A stretch of DNA of 8,887 nucleotides from Leptolyngbyaceae cyanobacterium M65_K2018_010 (GCA_015295885.1 DVEE01000168.1:1-8887), one strand, 5' to 3'; shown: positions 1-6,780, numbered from the stretch's first letter. A program made the numbers and translations. Notes: generated by a model from the sequence alone, not told the origin.

Positions 1-783
1 GCCAATCAGCGGCCTGTGGACCGCTTCATTGGCCAACTCCATAACCCCCGCTATGTGGAGGCCTTGCGGCAGTTAGCCGAGGCCGGTGGGGGTCACCTGG
101 ATGGGGATACGGTCGTTTCTGCCCGCAGCTATGAGGTGGCCCGGCTCGCGGTGAGCGCCTGGTTAGACGGGGTGGACTACGTCCTGCAAACCGGTCATTC
201 GGCCTTTGCCCTGGTCCGCCCCCCCGGGCACCATGCGGTGCGCGATCGCGGTATGGGGTTTTGTTTGTTTTCCAATGCGGCGATCGCCGCCCACTACGCC
301 CTCACCCAGCCCCAGGTCAACCGAGTCGCCATTCTCGACTGGGATGTGCACCACGGCAACGGCACCCAAGCCTTGGTGGAGGGAAATGCCGCCATAGCCT
401 ACTGTTCCTTACACCAGTTCCCTGCCTACCCCGGCACCGGGCGAGCCACGGAAACTGGTCCGCACCAGAATGTGCTGAACCTACCCATGCCGCCGGGCAG
501 TAGTAGCGCCGCCTACCAGGTTCAGTTTGAGCAAAAGGTGATGCCCTTCTTAACAACCTTTGCCCCCGATATCCTGCTGATCAGTGCCGGCTATGATGCC
601 AATGCCGCCGATCCCTTAGCCAGTATTAACCTGAAGCCCCAAGACTTTGGCACCTTTACCCGCTATGGCCTGGGGGTGACCGACCGAATTTTATTTGGGC
701 TCGAAGGCGGTTATGACTACGACGCCCTGAGTCAGTCGGTCCTGGCCACCATCGCCGCCCGGTTAGGAGTTTTGTCCCCCTGA
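1..783 (+). CDS. Histone deacetylase / acetylpolyamine amidohydrolase family protein, 5' end missing
   Basis: Zinc-dependent deacylase of the arginase/deacetylase fold. In bacteria such proteins remove acetyl groups from small amines (acetylpolyamine, acetoin-utilisation type) or from protein lysines; the substrate cannot be read here. The frame is open from base 1, so the true start and the usual N-terminal HPE-type segment lie upstream; a GTG at 16 is internal. Visible signatures are RPPGHHA with the paired catalytic histidines (229-234), GFCLFSN, DWDVHHGNGT holding the zinc aspartate (343-345) and histidine (349-351), SLHQFPAYPGTG, and GYDA with the third zinc ligand (595-597). LEGGYD near the C-terminus supplies the transition-state tyrosine (712-714). 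All key residues are present, so the enzyme should be active. About 260 residues are seen against roughly 300 for the family. It converges on the DUF4349 gene with a 50-base gap and no clear terminator. Confidence 0.93.
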   Translation, partial: ANQRPVDRFIGQLHNPRYVEALRQLAEAGGGHLDGDTVVSARSYEVARLAVSAWLDGVDYVLQTGHSAFALVRPPGHHAVRDRGMGFCLFSNAAIAAHYALTQPQVNRVAILDWDVHHGNGTQALVEGNAAIAYCSLHQFPAYPGTGRATETGPHQNVLNLPMPPGSSSAAYQVQFEQKVMPFLTTFAPDILLISAGYDANAADPLASINLKPQDFGTFTRYGLGVTDRILFGLEGGYDYDALSQSVLATIAARLGVLSP

Positions 784-833
784 GGCGAGGAGTCCTAGGA
801 CGGGATTAGGCCATCATCCTGGCTGCGCCTACC

Positions 834-1787
834 CTAGGCCCCCTCTCCATTCCCCGGTGGGGACGTCCCGAATCGCCTTACCCCTAGACGATAGCCACCG
901 TAAAGCAGGGCGACCAGCGTGATCAGATAGGGGCTGTAGGCCAGCAACCAGAGCCCCATTTTTAGACCGGCCACCGTCACGGATTGCACCGAACGGGTGG
1001 CGACTTGCCAGGTATGGCCCAGAATTTCGTCCATGGGACGTAGGGGGGGCAGGTCTGCCACGGGACTCTGGAGGGTTAGGTCAATTTGGCTGTAGGCCAC
1101 CTGTCGCTGCAGGTTTTGTTGCTGGGCCGCTAGCCGCTCGATCGAGTCCCGCACGGTGCTGAGTTCGCGAGCCACCTCTAGCACCTGGGCGATCTCTCCC
1201 GATCGCTCCATGATGTTGAGCAGGGCCTGCTCCGATTGACGCAGATTTTTCACCCGGGCCTCTAAATCCACCAGTTGGGTGGATACCTCCTCAACGGTTA
1301 GGGACTGCCGTTGCACAGTTCCCAAGGGCCGGATGGCCGCCAAAACCGAGGTCAACTGGGCCTCAGGCACCCGCAGGGTAAGGGTAATCTGGTGGGCCAA
1401 ACCAGTAGAGGACCGATCATCCTGCAGATTGATCAGGTCTCCCCCCGCGGCCTGCACAATTTGCTGCACCGACTCGAGGGCGGCCTCCACATCGGCTAAT
1501 AGCAGGACCAGGCTGGCTTGCTTGACCCACTGAGGAGTGGGCTGGCCCAGATCGGTGGCCACCGGATCCAGCCCGGCCGGGGCGGCCCCCTCAGCGGCTA
1601 CCCCCGACCCCTGGCGGGATTGCTCTCCCGGCGCTGGCGGGGCCGGCTCTAGCCCAACCCCGGCGGTGGATTCCTGCCCAAGGGGCGGCCAGTGAGCACA
1701 ACTGGTCACGAGGGCCATGCCAATGGCCATAGTCAATCCTAGGGCTAGGTTAACGCCACGCCTCGATGCATCCAAGGTCAATTTCAT
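834..1787 (-). CDS. DUF4349 domain lipoprotein with C-terminal membrane anchor
   Basis: Envelope protein of unknown function, 317 residues. The N-terminus has a basic, hydrophobic signal ending in the lipobox-like LVTSC, which puts the lipidated cysteine at residue 30. Residues about 35-85 are a Pro/Ala/Gly-rich linker. The DUF4349 domain spans about 86-242: a beta-strand opening (WVKQASLVLLL), a segment HQITLTLRVPEAQL, then a long charged helical stretch (about 170-230, likely coiled coil), closing with SQIDLTLQS. A hydrophobic segment near 276-298 followed by YRLGVRRF looks like a transmembrane helix with a positive cytoplasmic tail. This layout is normal for DUF4349 proteins. The ATG is supported by AAGGA eight bases upstream. 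The gene is divergent from moaD and shows no sign of co-transcription with another gene. The domain assignment is firm; the role is unknown. Confidence 0.88.
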   Translation of the reverse strand: MKLTLDASRRGVNLALGLTMAIGMALVTSCAHWPPLGQESTAGVGLEPAPPAPGEQSRQGSGVAAEGAAPAGLDPVATDLGQPTPQWVKQASLVLLLADVEAALESVQQIVQAAGGDLINLQDDRSSTGLAHQITLTLRVPEAQLTSVLAAIRPLGTVQRQSLTVEEVSTQLVDLEARVKNLRQSEQALLNIMERSGEIAQVLEVARELSTVRDSIERLAAQQQNLQRQVAYSQIDLTLQSPVADLPPLRPMDEILGHTWQVATRSVQSVTVAGLKMGLWLLAYSPYLITLVALLYGGYRLGVRRFGTSPPGNGEGA

Positions 1788-2018
1788 CGGCTTGGTCCTT
1801 CATCTAGTCCCCTCACTATGGCAAGGGACGGGCTGCCCTGCAGGTGGGTTACCAATAATGAAACCAGAGGCCCCTCGCCAGTGAGGATCCTGGGGGGCGG
1901 CGTTCAGGGCCTGGAACCGCACCCTGGCCGCGAAAGACGTCCCCAGTCGGGTCAAAGGGGAAGCCCCGGCCAGGGGTGCTAGGGTAATTTCCAAATACCC
2001 CTTCAACCTAGGTTCACC

Positions 2019-2276
2019 ATGGCGGATCAAATCACCGTGACGGTCAAACTGTTTGCCATTTATCAAGAGGCCTATGGGCAGCCGGAATTACAGTGGTCAT
2101 TTCCGCCCCAGACCCCCGTCTCAGCGGTGCTCGATCGGGTCCTGGCCGATCATCCCACCCTCGATCCCTGGCGCGATCGCACTCGCCTGGGGGTTAACCT
2201 GAAGTTTGTTAGCGCTGACACCCGACTCCAGGACGGGGATGAAGTCGTGCTGATACCCCCGGTCAGCGGCGGTTAG
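2019..2276 (+). CDS. moaD: MoaD/ThiS family sulfur carrier protein (molybdopterin synthase small subunit type)
   Basis: Small ubiquitin-fold sulfur carrier of 85 residues, typical MoaD length. In the family the C-terminal diglycine is adenylated by MoeB, turned into a thiocarboxylate, and donates sulfur to precursor Z inside molybdopterin synthase (MoaD2-MoaE2). Supporting features are the opening ITVTVKLFAIYQEAYG, the central LGVNLKFVSADTRLQDGDEV, where other MoaDs have the 'vavN...D..L.dGDEVal.PPvsGG' pattern, and the exact ending IPPVSGG. The ATG has AGG six bases upstream and no better start exists. No moaE or moeB lies beside it; a moaB-type gene is more than 6 kb away at the right edge. 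In cyanobacteria MoaD-like genes often sit by other genes, so a role in another sulfur-transfer pathway is possible, though the PPVSGG end favours MoaD. Confidence 0.88.
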   Translation: MADQITVTVKLFAIYQEAYGQPELQWSFPPQTPVSAVLDRVLADHPTLDPWRDRTRLGVNLKFVSADTRLQDGDEVVLIPPVSGG

Positions 2277-2308
2277 GCTAGTACAAGGATTCTGATCCGG
2301 GTCAACCC

Positions 2309-2337
2309 CTTAACAAAAATTAACATCTTCTTAGAAG
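2309..2337 (+). promoter_or_regulatory. Direct TTAAC repeats resembling a Pho box (OmpR-family operator)
   Basis: Three octamer-like units in the same orientation start at 2309 (CTTAACAA), 2319 (ATTAACAT) and 2330 (CTTAGAAG), a spacing of 10 and 11 bases or about one helical turn. Cyanobacterial Pho boxes bound by SphR/PhoB are tandem copies resembling CTTAACCT at this period. RpaB HLR1 sites have similar geometry but a TTACA core, which is a poorer fit. The third unit is degenerate. The site lies about 150 bases before the MerR-like start and 30 bases after moaD. No strong -10 box directly follows, so function is a guess. Confidence 0.35.
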
Positions 2338-2479
2338 CCCAGCCCTCCAAGCGATCCCTGGCGGAGCCTAGGAACTAGGGCTAAATTGGGTTGCACCCCT
2401 CCGGACAATTCCCTACCAATAGCGTAGATTAAATTTGGTTAGCCCTACAGATAGTGTCTATGCCCGGAGCATCAGTGCT

Positions 2480-2968
2480 ATGGACTGGTTTCCTCGCCGC
2501 CACGTCGTTGTTTTAGCCCGCAGCAGCCCTGGTCGGCTGTCCTACTTAGAAAAAACCGGCATTGTGGTGCCCCGCCGAATTGGCCTGCCCGCCAAGCCAG
2601 AGGTGGTTTACAGTTGGGAGCAGATCCTGGAAATACGAGCGATTAGCCGATTGCGGCAGCACCTTTCCTTTCAAACCATTCGCAGGATTATGGACTACTT
2701 TGAAGAGCACGGGTTTGGCCGTAGCCTGCGAGACAAGCAACTGCTAATTAGCCAGGATGGGGTCAGTTGGATTCGTCCGATGCCCTCGGCACCACCTCAA
2801 ATCATTCAACTTATCAGCAAGGATAGCACCCTGATGGGGCAATACCTGCTCACGCTTCTAGACCCCGCGGAGACCCTGGAGCAGCCCAGCTCGCCCCCCT
2901 CCTTTCTGCCTCGACCAGGCCGCAAAGTGGTCGATTTAGAGGCCTTTCGCCAACGGGTACGATCCTAG
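2480..2968 (+). CDS. MerR-like helix-turn-helix protein of unknown role
   Basis: Probable DNA-binding regulator, 162 residues from this start. Residues about 19-78 follow the MerR winged-helix pattern: RLSYLEKTGIVVPRR matches the 'lRyYe..Gll.P.R' recognition region, VYSWEQILEIRAISRLRQ the 'YseedlerL..I..L' wing/helix, and LSFQTIRRIMDYFEEHG the closing helix. The rest (about 80-162) does not look like a MerR coiled coil or a metal or thiol site, having no cysteines. It is a short beta-rich stretch (KQLLISQDGVSW), then a Pro/Ser linker and a basic tail. I chose the ATG at 2480, which has GGAG ten bases upstream; an in-frame TTG at 2435 would add 15 residues but has no ribosome site. It is not divergent from a resistance gene as classical MerR genes are. 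MerR-type fold: fairly sure. Target: unknown. Confidence 0.75.
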   Translation: MDWFPRRHVVVLARSSPGRLSYLEKTGIVVPRRIGLPAKPEVVYSWEQILEIRAISRLRQHLSFQTIRRIMDYFEEHGFGRSLRDKQLLISQDGVSWIRPMPSAPPQIIQLISKDSTLMGQYLLTLLDPAETLEQPSSPPSFLPRPGRKVVDLEAFRQRVRS

Positions 2969-3011
2969 TCAGTGCCCTAGTTTGTGCCCTAGTCGGTGCC
3001 CTACTCAGTGT
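2964..3011. repeat. Four tandem copies of a 12-bp unit across two convergent stop codons
   Basis: Units are CCTAGTCAGTGC (2964), CCTAGTTTGTGC (2976), CCTAGTCGGTGC (2988) and CCTACTCAGTGT (3000), with no gaps between them. The stop codon of the MerR-like gene (TAG at 2966-2968) lies in the first unit. The stop of the TonB-like gene (minus-strand TAG, 3003-3001) lies in the last. Because 12 is a multiple of three, later units give further in-frame stops on both strands. Confidence 0.9.
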
Positions 3012-4191
3012 CGGATGGGGGCGGGTTGCTGCCGGCCTCCTGGGGGGCAGTCCCTGGGGTGGCCGGTGGGGCCCCACGAGATTTCAGCAGGGAGTCTCGA
3101 CTGATACAGTTTTCGGCATTGTAGTTGACCCTGACAATGGCTCGGTACAGGGCGCCCATTTCCAGGGGGTCCTCGGCCTCGGCGACCTGGGCCTGCAGCC
3201 TTTGCTCAGCGGCTTGATTCAAAAACGGGTAGCCCGTACTCTTGAGCACTTGAGTAGCTAACTTCCAGGTGTTGGGGTCTTCCCCGGGCAAGACGACTAC
3301 GCCCAGGATCCCGTCGATGGGGGCGGGGTTCAGGCAAATCCGAACATCGTAGGGAACTTCTACGGTCAGGGGTTCCTCTACGGCAGTGGTTGGCCCTAGC
3401 CGTTCTTCCACAGCCCTAACCCACTCCGTCTGAGCGGTTTCCACCTCGGCCGCGGTGGTTCGCTCCGGGCTATACTCAACCCGGGCGATCAGGTCCTGGG
3501 AACGGGTATTCTCCGCAGAGTCATTGGTCTCCCCGGGCAGAGCCGCCGTCTCTGAACCATTGGTGGCATTGCGCCGGGGCATTTGTAGGTCGGCGGCAGT
3601 GGGTTCGTTGTCAGAGTTGGCCCCGGTTCCTGCCCGGCGGCCATTGGCGGCCGTTGCACCATTGGCGGTTGCCGAGCCATTGCTGGGGGGCTGAGTCGGG
3701 TTAGCCCCAGAGGATTGGGGCAATCGCGGCAGGGTTGGAATCGTCAACGTGCCTCGCCCTAGGGTGGATGGGAAGGGGCTAATGCCCAGGGTAGAAGGTC
3801 TAGGGGGTTTAGTCACGGGGACCTCTGGCAGGGCACTGAGCCCCCCCCTGGCGCTAAAGGGTAGACTGCTGGGGTTATCGGCCAAGGGGGGAAACAGGGG
3901 CATGAAATCGCCCCCATCACTGGGGGTCAAGGCGAAGGCTGAGCTGGAAAAATCCGGCAGACGGCTCTGTTCCTCGGGCGAAAGCTCAATCAGGGGAACC
4001 CGCCGCTCCTCCTCCCCGGCCGCCTCCCCGGCCGCCACTCCCTTTAAGCTAGAAAAGGAGGGCCCGGCGGCAAACAATAGGCCATGGAACCCCAGGGAAA
4101 GGAGTACGGCCAGGGCAATGGGGTCACGGAAAAAGGCCGGCAGGCGGTTAAAAACAGCGGGATTGAGTTTGAGGGGTTTTAGCGACTTCAT
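3001..4191 (-). CDS. TonB-like energy transducer protein
   Basis: Inner-membrane-anchored protein of 396 residues that resembles TonB, which links the proton motive force (through ExbB/ExbD) to outer-membrane receptors for siderophores or cobalamin. The single N-terminal membrane segment (about 25-42) contains SLGFH, matching the SxxxH signature of TonB that couples it to ExbB/ExbD. It is followed by VPLIELSPEEQ, comparable to the start of the TonB periplasmic region. A long low-complexity linker rich in Pro, Ser, Asn, Gly and Thr (about 85-230) follows. The C-terminal region (about 278-362) has VLKSTGYPFLNQAAEQRLQA and YRAIVRVNYN, resembling the TonB C-terminal fold. Two cysteines (286, 362) bracket that region and could pair. 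The ATG at 4191 has AGGAAAGG just upstream; an in-frame TTG at 4287 would overlap the cobI stop by four bases but is less likely. The gene follows cobI on the same strand. Confidence 0.75.
   Translation of the reverse strand: MKSLKPLKLNPAVFNRLPAFFRDPIALAVLLSLGFHGLLFAAGPSFSSLKGVAAGEAAGEEERRVPLIELSPEEQSRLPDFSSSAFALTPSDGGDFMPLFPPLADNPSSLPFSARGGLSALPEVPVTKPPRPSTLGISPFPSTLGRGTLTIPTLPRLPQSSGANPTQPPSNGSATANGATAANGRRAGTGANSDNEPTAADLQMPRRNATNGSETAALPGETNDSAENTRSQDLIARVEYSPERTTAAEVETAQTEWVRAVEERLGPTTAVEEPLTVEVPYDVRICLNPAPIDGILGVVVLPGEDPNTWKLATQVLKSTGYPFLNQAAEQRLQAQVAEAEDPLEMGALYRAIVRVNYNAENCISRDSLLKSRGAPPATPGTAPQEAGSNPPPSDTE
3641..3694 (-). repeat. 18-bp repeat coding Asn-Gly hexapeptides in the TonB-like linker
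   Basis: Copies begin at 3641, 3659 and 3677, sharing CCATTGGCGG in the first two and CCATTG in the third. On the coding strand they give repeated Asn-Gly units in the periplasmic linker. This is ordinary repeat expansion in a disordered spacer, which sets the reach of the protein across the periplasm. Confidence 0.65.
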
Positions 4192-4283
4192 GCCTTTCCT
4201 ACAGCGATCCAGGCCCGGTGAATAGCCTCTCCAGGTGAGGACTAGGTTTCCTGGCTCAAGTTCCTGACCTAGCCTAGCGAATT

Positions 4284-5012
4284 TCAAGCCGAACGTATGA
4301 CCATCAGGGAAAAATAGGGCAGATCCAGTTGGGGAAACCGATCCAGGTCACGGTAAATTTCCTGGTTGGGCTGGCTGGCTCGCACCACCACCCAACTCCG
4401 ATGTAAAAGCTGGTGTTTTTTTAACACTGGCCAGACCTGGGCATAGACAGAACCGACCTTGAGCAACACCACCACTTCCGCCCAGGTCAAGGTCTGTTCC
4501 AGATCGGCCAGGCTGTAGAGGGCGGGCAACACCGCTAATTTTTCCCCCTGCTTGGTGAGGGGAATGCCGAGGGCACTAACCGCCGCCATCGGCGAGCAAA
4601 CCCCGGGGATGCGGTGGATGACCACCTCTGGATGTGCCCGCTCTAGGGCTTCTGCCAGGTAGGTAAAGGTGCCATAAAAGCTCAGGTCCCCCTCGCAGGC
4701 AAACACCACATCCTGGCCCTGGGCCAGCAGGGTCCACACCTGGGCCGCCGCCTGCTGCCAGGCCCGCTGTAACTGAGCCGGGTCCGTCACAAAGGGAAAG
4801 TCCAGGGGCAACCGCCGCTGATGGGGAGCGATGCGATCGCCCAGGATCTGCTCTGCCCAACCCGCCTGACCCGGGCGTCCTCTGGGATAGGCGACCACCG
4901 TGGCCCGTTGCAAGGCGGCCAGGGCCTTGACCGTGATCAGATCGGGATCGCCTGGACCAACGCCGATACCGGTGAGGGTGCCCAGGGGCGTAGCAGCAGC
5001 CGGGGAAAACAA
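4284..5012 (-). CDS. cobI: Precorrin-2 C20-methyltransferase
   Basis: Cytoplasmic SAM-dependent methyltransferase (CobI/CbiL) that methylates C20 of precorrin-2, or of cobalt-precorrin-2, giving the trimethylated intermediate that commits the ring to cobalamin. The 242 residues match the usual family length. Signatures are TGIGVGPGDPDLITVKA (residues 14-30), the class III methyltransferase glycine loop; ACEGDLSFYGTFTYLA (about 105-120); and IPGVCSPMAAVSALGIPL (about 135-152). The aerobic and anaerobic versions cannot be told apart from this sequence alone. The start is a TTG: the frame is closed by a stop at 5027-5025 and no ATG or GTG occurs before the glycine loop. It follows the DAHP synthase gene by 71 bases and precedes the TonB-like gene, all on one strand, so cotranscription is possible. 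No cobalamin riboswitch is recognisable in the short leader. Confidence 0.93.
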   Translation of the reverse strand: MFSPAAATPLGTLTGIGVGPGDPDLITVKALAALQRATVVAYPRGRPGQAGWAEQILGDRIAPHQRRLPLDFPFVTDPAQLQRAWQQAAAQVWTLLAQGQDVVFACEGDLSFYGTFTYLAEALERAHPEVVIHRIPGVCSPMAAVSALGIPLTKQGEKLAVLPALYSLADLEQTLTWAEVVVLLKVGSVYAQVWPVLKKHQLLHRSWVVVRASQPNQEIYRDLDRFPQLDLPYFSLMVIRSA

Positions 5013-5046
5013 GGGGACTAGGGGTTAATAGGGAACAGGACAGGGA

Positions 5047-5082
5047 GATTGGGGGGAGGGCAGGGCCGCGGCCACCCCAATC
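5047..5082 (-). other. Long hairpin just after the DAHP synthase stop codon
   Basis: GATTGGGG (5047-5054) pairs perfectly with CCCCAATC (5075-5082), enclosing 20 bases that include the palindrome GGCCGCGGCC (5064-5073). It begins one base past the DAHP synthase stop and sits 35 bases before cobI. No T-run follows on the minus strand, so it is not a standard intrinsic terminator. It may protect the 3' end or partly attenuate transcription into cobI. Confidence 0.55.
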
Positions 5083-5083
5083 C

Positions 5084-6148
5084 TCACACTGCCACCTGCA
5101 GGGAGGGTTCGACCGCACTGGCCAAGCGTCGCAGCAGGGTAGCGGTGGTATCAAAGTCCACGCAGGCATCGGTAATGCTCTGGCCGTACTGTAGATCCCG
5201 CAGGTTCTTGGGAATGGGTTGGTTGCCAGCCTTGAGGTGGCTCTCAATCATTACCCCCAGAATATGGCGAGAACCGGTTTGTACCTGGGCTGCCACATCT
5301 TCTAAGACCAGCACCTGGCGGTTGTGATCCTTATTGGCGTTGGCATGGCTGCAATCGATCATCATACGCGGGTTCAACTTCAGCTTGGCCATTTCTTCCG
5401 CGGCCTTGGCCACATGCTCCTGGCCGAAGTTGGGGCCATGCTTGCCCCCCCGCAACACCAGATGGCAGTCGGGATTACCGGTGGTGGTGACAATGCTGGC
5501 CAACCCATGGTGGTTAATCCCCAGGAAGTGATGGGGTTGACTGGCTGCCAGCATGGCGTTCATGGCCGCTGGCAAACTGCCGTCGGTGCTGTTCTTAAAG
5601 CCGATGGGCATGGAAAGACCGGAGGCCATTTCCCGGTGGGTTTGGCTTTCCGTGGTGCGGGCTCCAATCGCGGTCCAGGCAATCACGTCGGCAATGTATT
5701 GGGGGGTAACTGGGTCGAGGAGTTCGGTGGCGGCGGGCAGCCCCAGGTGGGCTAAATCCAGCAGCAACTTACGGGCTAGCCGCAACCCCGTATTGATGTC
5801 GTAGCTGCCATCCAGATGGGGATCGTTAATCAATCCCTTCCAACCAATGTTGGTGCGAGGTTTTTCAAAGTAAACCCGCATCAGAATTTCTAACTGGCCC
5901 GATAACTCATGGCGCAGAGTCACTAGCTTTTGGCCGTACTCGTAGGCGGCATCCACATCATGAACCGAGCAGGGGCCCACAATAACCAGCAGGCGACGGT
6001 CTTCGTTGTAGAGAATGTGGCGAATGCGATCGCGGGCTTCTGAAACCAACACCGCCGCCTCGTCGGTCATGGGTAACTCATGGTGCAACAGGGCCGGACT
6101 AACGAGGGGTCGGGTCTCAACAACATGAAGATCCTGGGTTTGCTGCAT
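5084..6148 (-). CDS. aroG: 3-deoxy-7-phosphoheptulonate (DAHP) synthase, class I
   Basis: Cytoplasmic enzyme joining phosphoenolpyruvate and erythrose 4-phosphate to make DAHP, the entry step to chorismate and aromatic amino acids. The 354 residues match the class I AroF/AroG/AroH type of 350-360 residues. Seen in order are LLVIVGPCSVHD (metal Cys60), RVYFEKPRTNIGWKGLINDPHLD (91-113), LPAATELLDPVTPQY, GARTTESQTHRE, GFKNSTDGS, LRGGKHGPN, MIDCSHAN (His268), GVMIESH (Glu302) and SITDACVDF (Asp327). All four metal ligands and the substrate-binding arginines and lysines are kept. Which aromatic amino acid inhibits it cannot be read, so the symbol is a family name. I chose the ATG at 6148, which gives a family-like N-terminus (MQQTQDLHVVETRPLVSP); an in-frame TTG at 6232 would add 28 non-family residues. 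A 161-base gap upstream implies its own promoter. Confidence 0.94.
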   Translation of the reverse strand: MQQTQDLHVVETRPLVSPALLHHELPMTDEAAVLVSEARDRIRHILYNEDRRLLVIVGPCSVHDVDAAYEYGQKLVTLRHELSGQLEILMRVYFEKPRTNIGWKGLINDPHLDGSYDINTGLRLARKLLLDLAHLGLPAATELLDPVTPQYIADVIAWTAIGARTTESQTHREMASGLSMPIGFKNSTDGSLPAAMNAMLAASQPHHFLGINHHGLASIVTTTGNPDCHLVLRGGKHGPNFGQEHVAKAAEEMAKLKLNPRMMIDCSHANANKDHNRQVLVLEDVAAQVQTGSRHILGVMIESHLKAGNQPIPKNLRDLQYGQSITDACVDFDTTATLLRRLASAVEPSLQVAV

Positions 6149-6309
6149 GGAATTTGCCTGGGGAAATGAAAAGAGACAGAACAACCTGCCTAAAAGGAAT
6201 CGCTTACCTTCCCTATTGTGCCGGTTAACCAAGGGATTGACCGCTGGCGCTAAAAAAACTCAATCAAGCGGGGGCTGGCCAGGGGGCTGGGATGACAGGC
6301 ACGGCTGAC

Positions 6310-6780
6310 CTATCCCACGTACACCTCTTCGGTCTGGCCCCACATCGGCAACTGCTCGACCTGAGTGTTGTAAAGCACCATGGTGGTGGATGGGTTTTCC
6401 TCAAAACCGATGCGCTGGTAAAAGCCCTGTTGGTAGGTGGTCATCAAGTAAACCCGCTCCACCCGGCTCATGTGGGGGTGGCTCACCAAGGTTTCTACCA
6501 TTTTGCGCCCCAGTCCACCGCCCTGGTAAGCCGGGTCAATCACCACATCCCAAATGGTGGCTCGAAACACCCCATCGGAGGTAGCCCGGGCAAAACCAAT
6601 CAGGGCTTCACCATCCCAGGCGGTGACAATGGGATAGCTGTGGGCGATGGCGGTGGCCATCGCTTGCGGGGAACGGTTTTGAGCCCAAAAGGCGGCCGTC
6701 TGAAACAACCGCATCAGCTGGGCCAGGTCAGCCTCAGAAAAGGTATCAGAGTATTTGAACTGAATGGTGCGGCAATCCAT
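6310..6780 (-). CDS. GNAT family N-acetyltransferase, NSI/SNAT-like
   Basis: Acetyl-CoA-dependent N-acetyltransferase of 156 residues, close to the 150-175 usual for cyanobacterial members. The core IGFARATSDGVFRATIWDVVIDPAYQGGGLGRKMVE (residues 61-95) carries the acetyl-CoA pyrophosphate loop QGGGLG (86-91), fitting the (Q/R)xxGx(G/A) motif. It is followed by YLMTTYQQGFYQRIGFEEN, the family's FYxxxGF element. The ARATSD...ATIWDVVIDPxYQGxGLG run is the pattern of plant plastid NSI (nuclear shuttle interacting) acetyltransferases and the related serotonin/arylalkylamine acetyltransferases; these modify plastid proteins and small amines. Here the substrate is unknown. The ATG has AAGG seven bases upstream. 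It lies alone between two gaps, upstream of the DAHP synthase gene on the same strand and divergent from ycf46. Confidence 0.88.
   Translation of the reverse strand: MDCRTIQFKYSDTFSEADLAQLMRLFQTAAFWAQNRSPQAMATAIAHSYPIVTAWDGEALIGFARATSDGVFRATIWDVVIDPAYQGGGLGRKMVETLVSHPHMSRVERVYLMTTYQQGFYQRIGFEENPSTTMVLYNTQVEQLPMWGQTEEVYVG

Noticed and set aside
784..833. Palindrome GTCCTAGGAC (792-801) and small GCCA/TGGC stem between convergent genes
   Set aside because: The stems are short and no T-run follows on either strand, so I would not call a terminator.
1788..2018. Riboswitch or small RNA upstream of moaD
   Set aside because: I looked for Moco, TPP and cobalamin riboswitch core motifs and Yfr1-like sequence and found none; only small C/G-run hairpins are present.
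1800..2066. 88-residue minus-strand open frame between the DUF4349 gene and moaD
   Set aside because: It overlaps the moaD start on the opposite strand, resembles no family, and its translation is rich in arginine, proline and glycine as expected for a chance frame in GC-rich spacer.
4576..5247. 223-residue minus-strand open frame
   Set aside because: It is a shadow of cobI and the end of the DAHP synthase gene in another frame; its composition (Gly, Pro, Arg, Ser) is typical of GC-driven spurious frames.
6252..6290. Possible terminator after the acetyltransferase gene: T7 on the minus strand near a GGGGGCTGG direct repeat (6270-6278 and 6282-6290)
   Set aside because: Only a four-pair stem (CCAG/CTGG) can form, and it is well separated from the T-run, so it does not meet the intrinsic terminator pattern.
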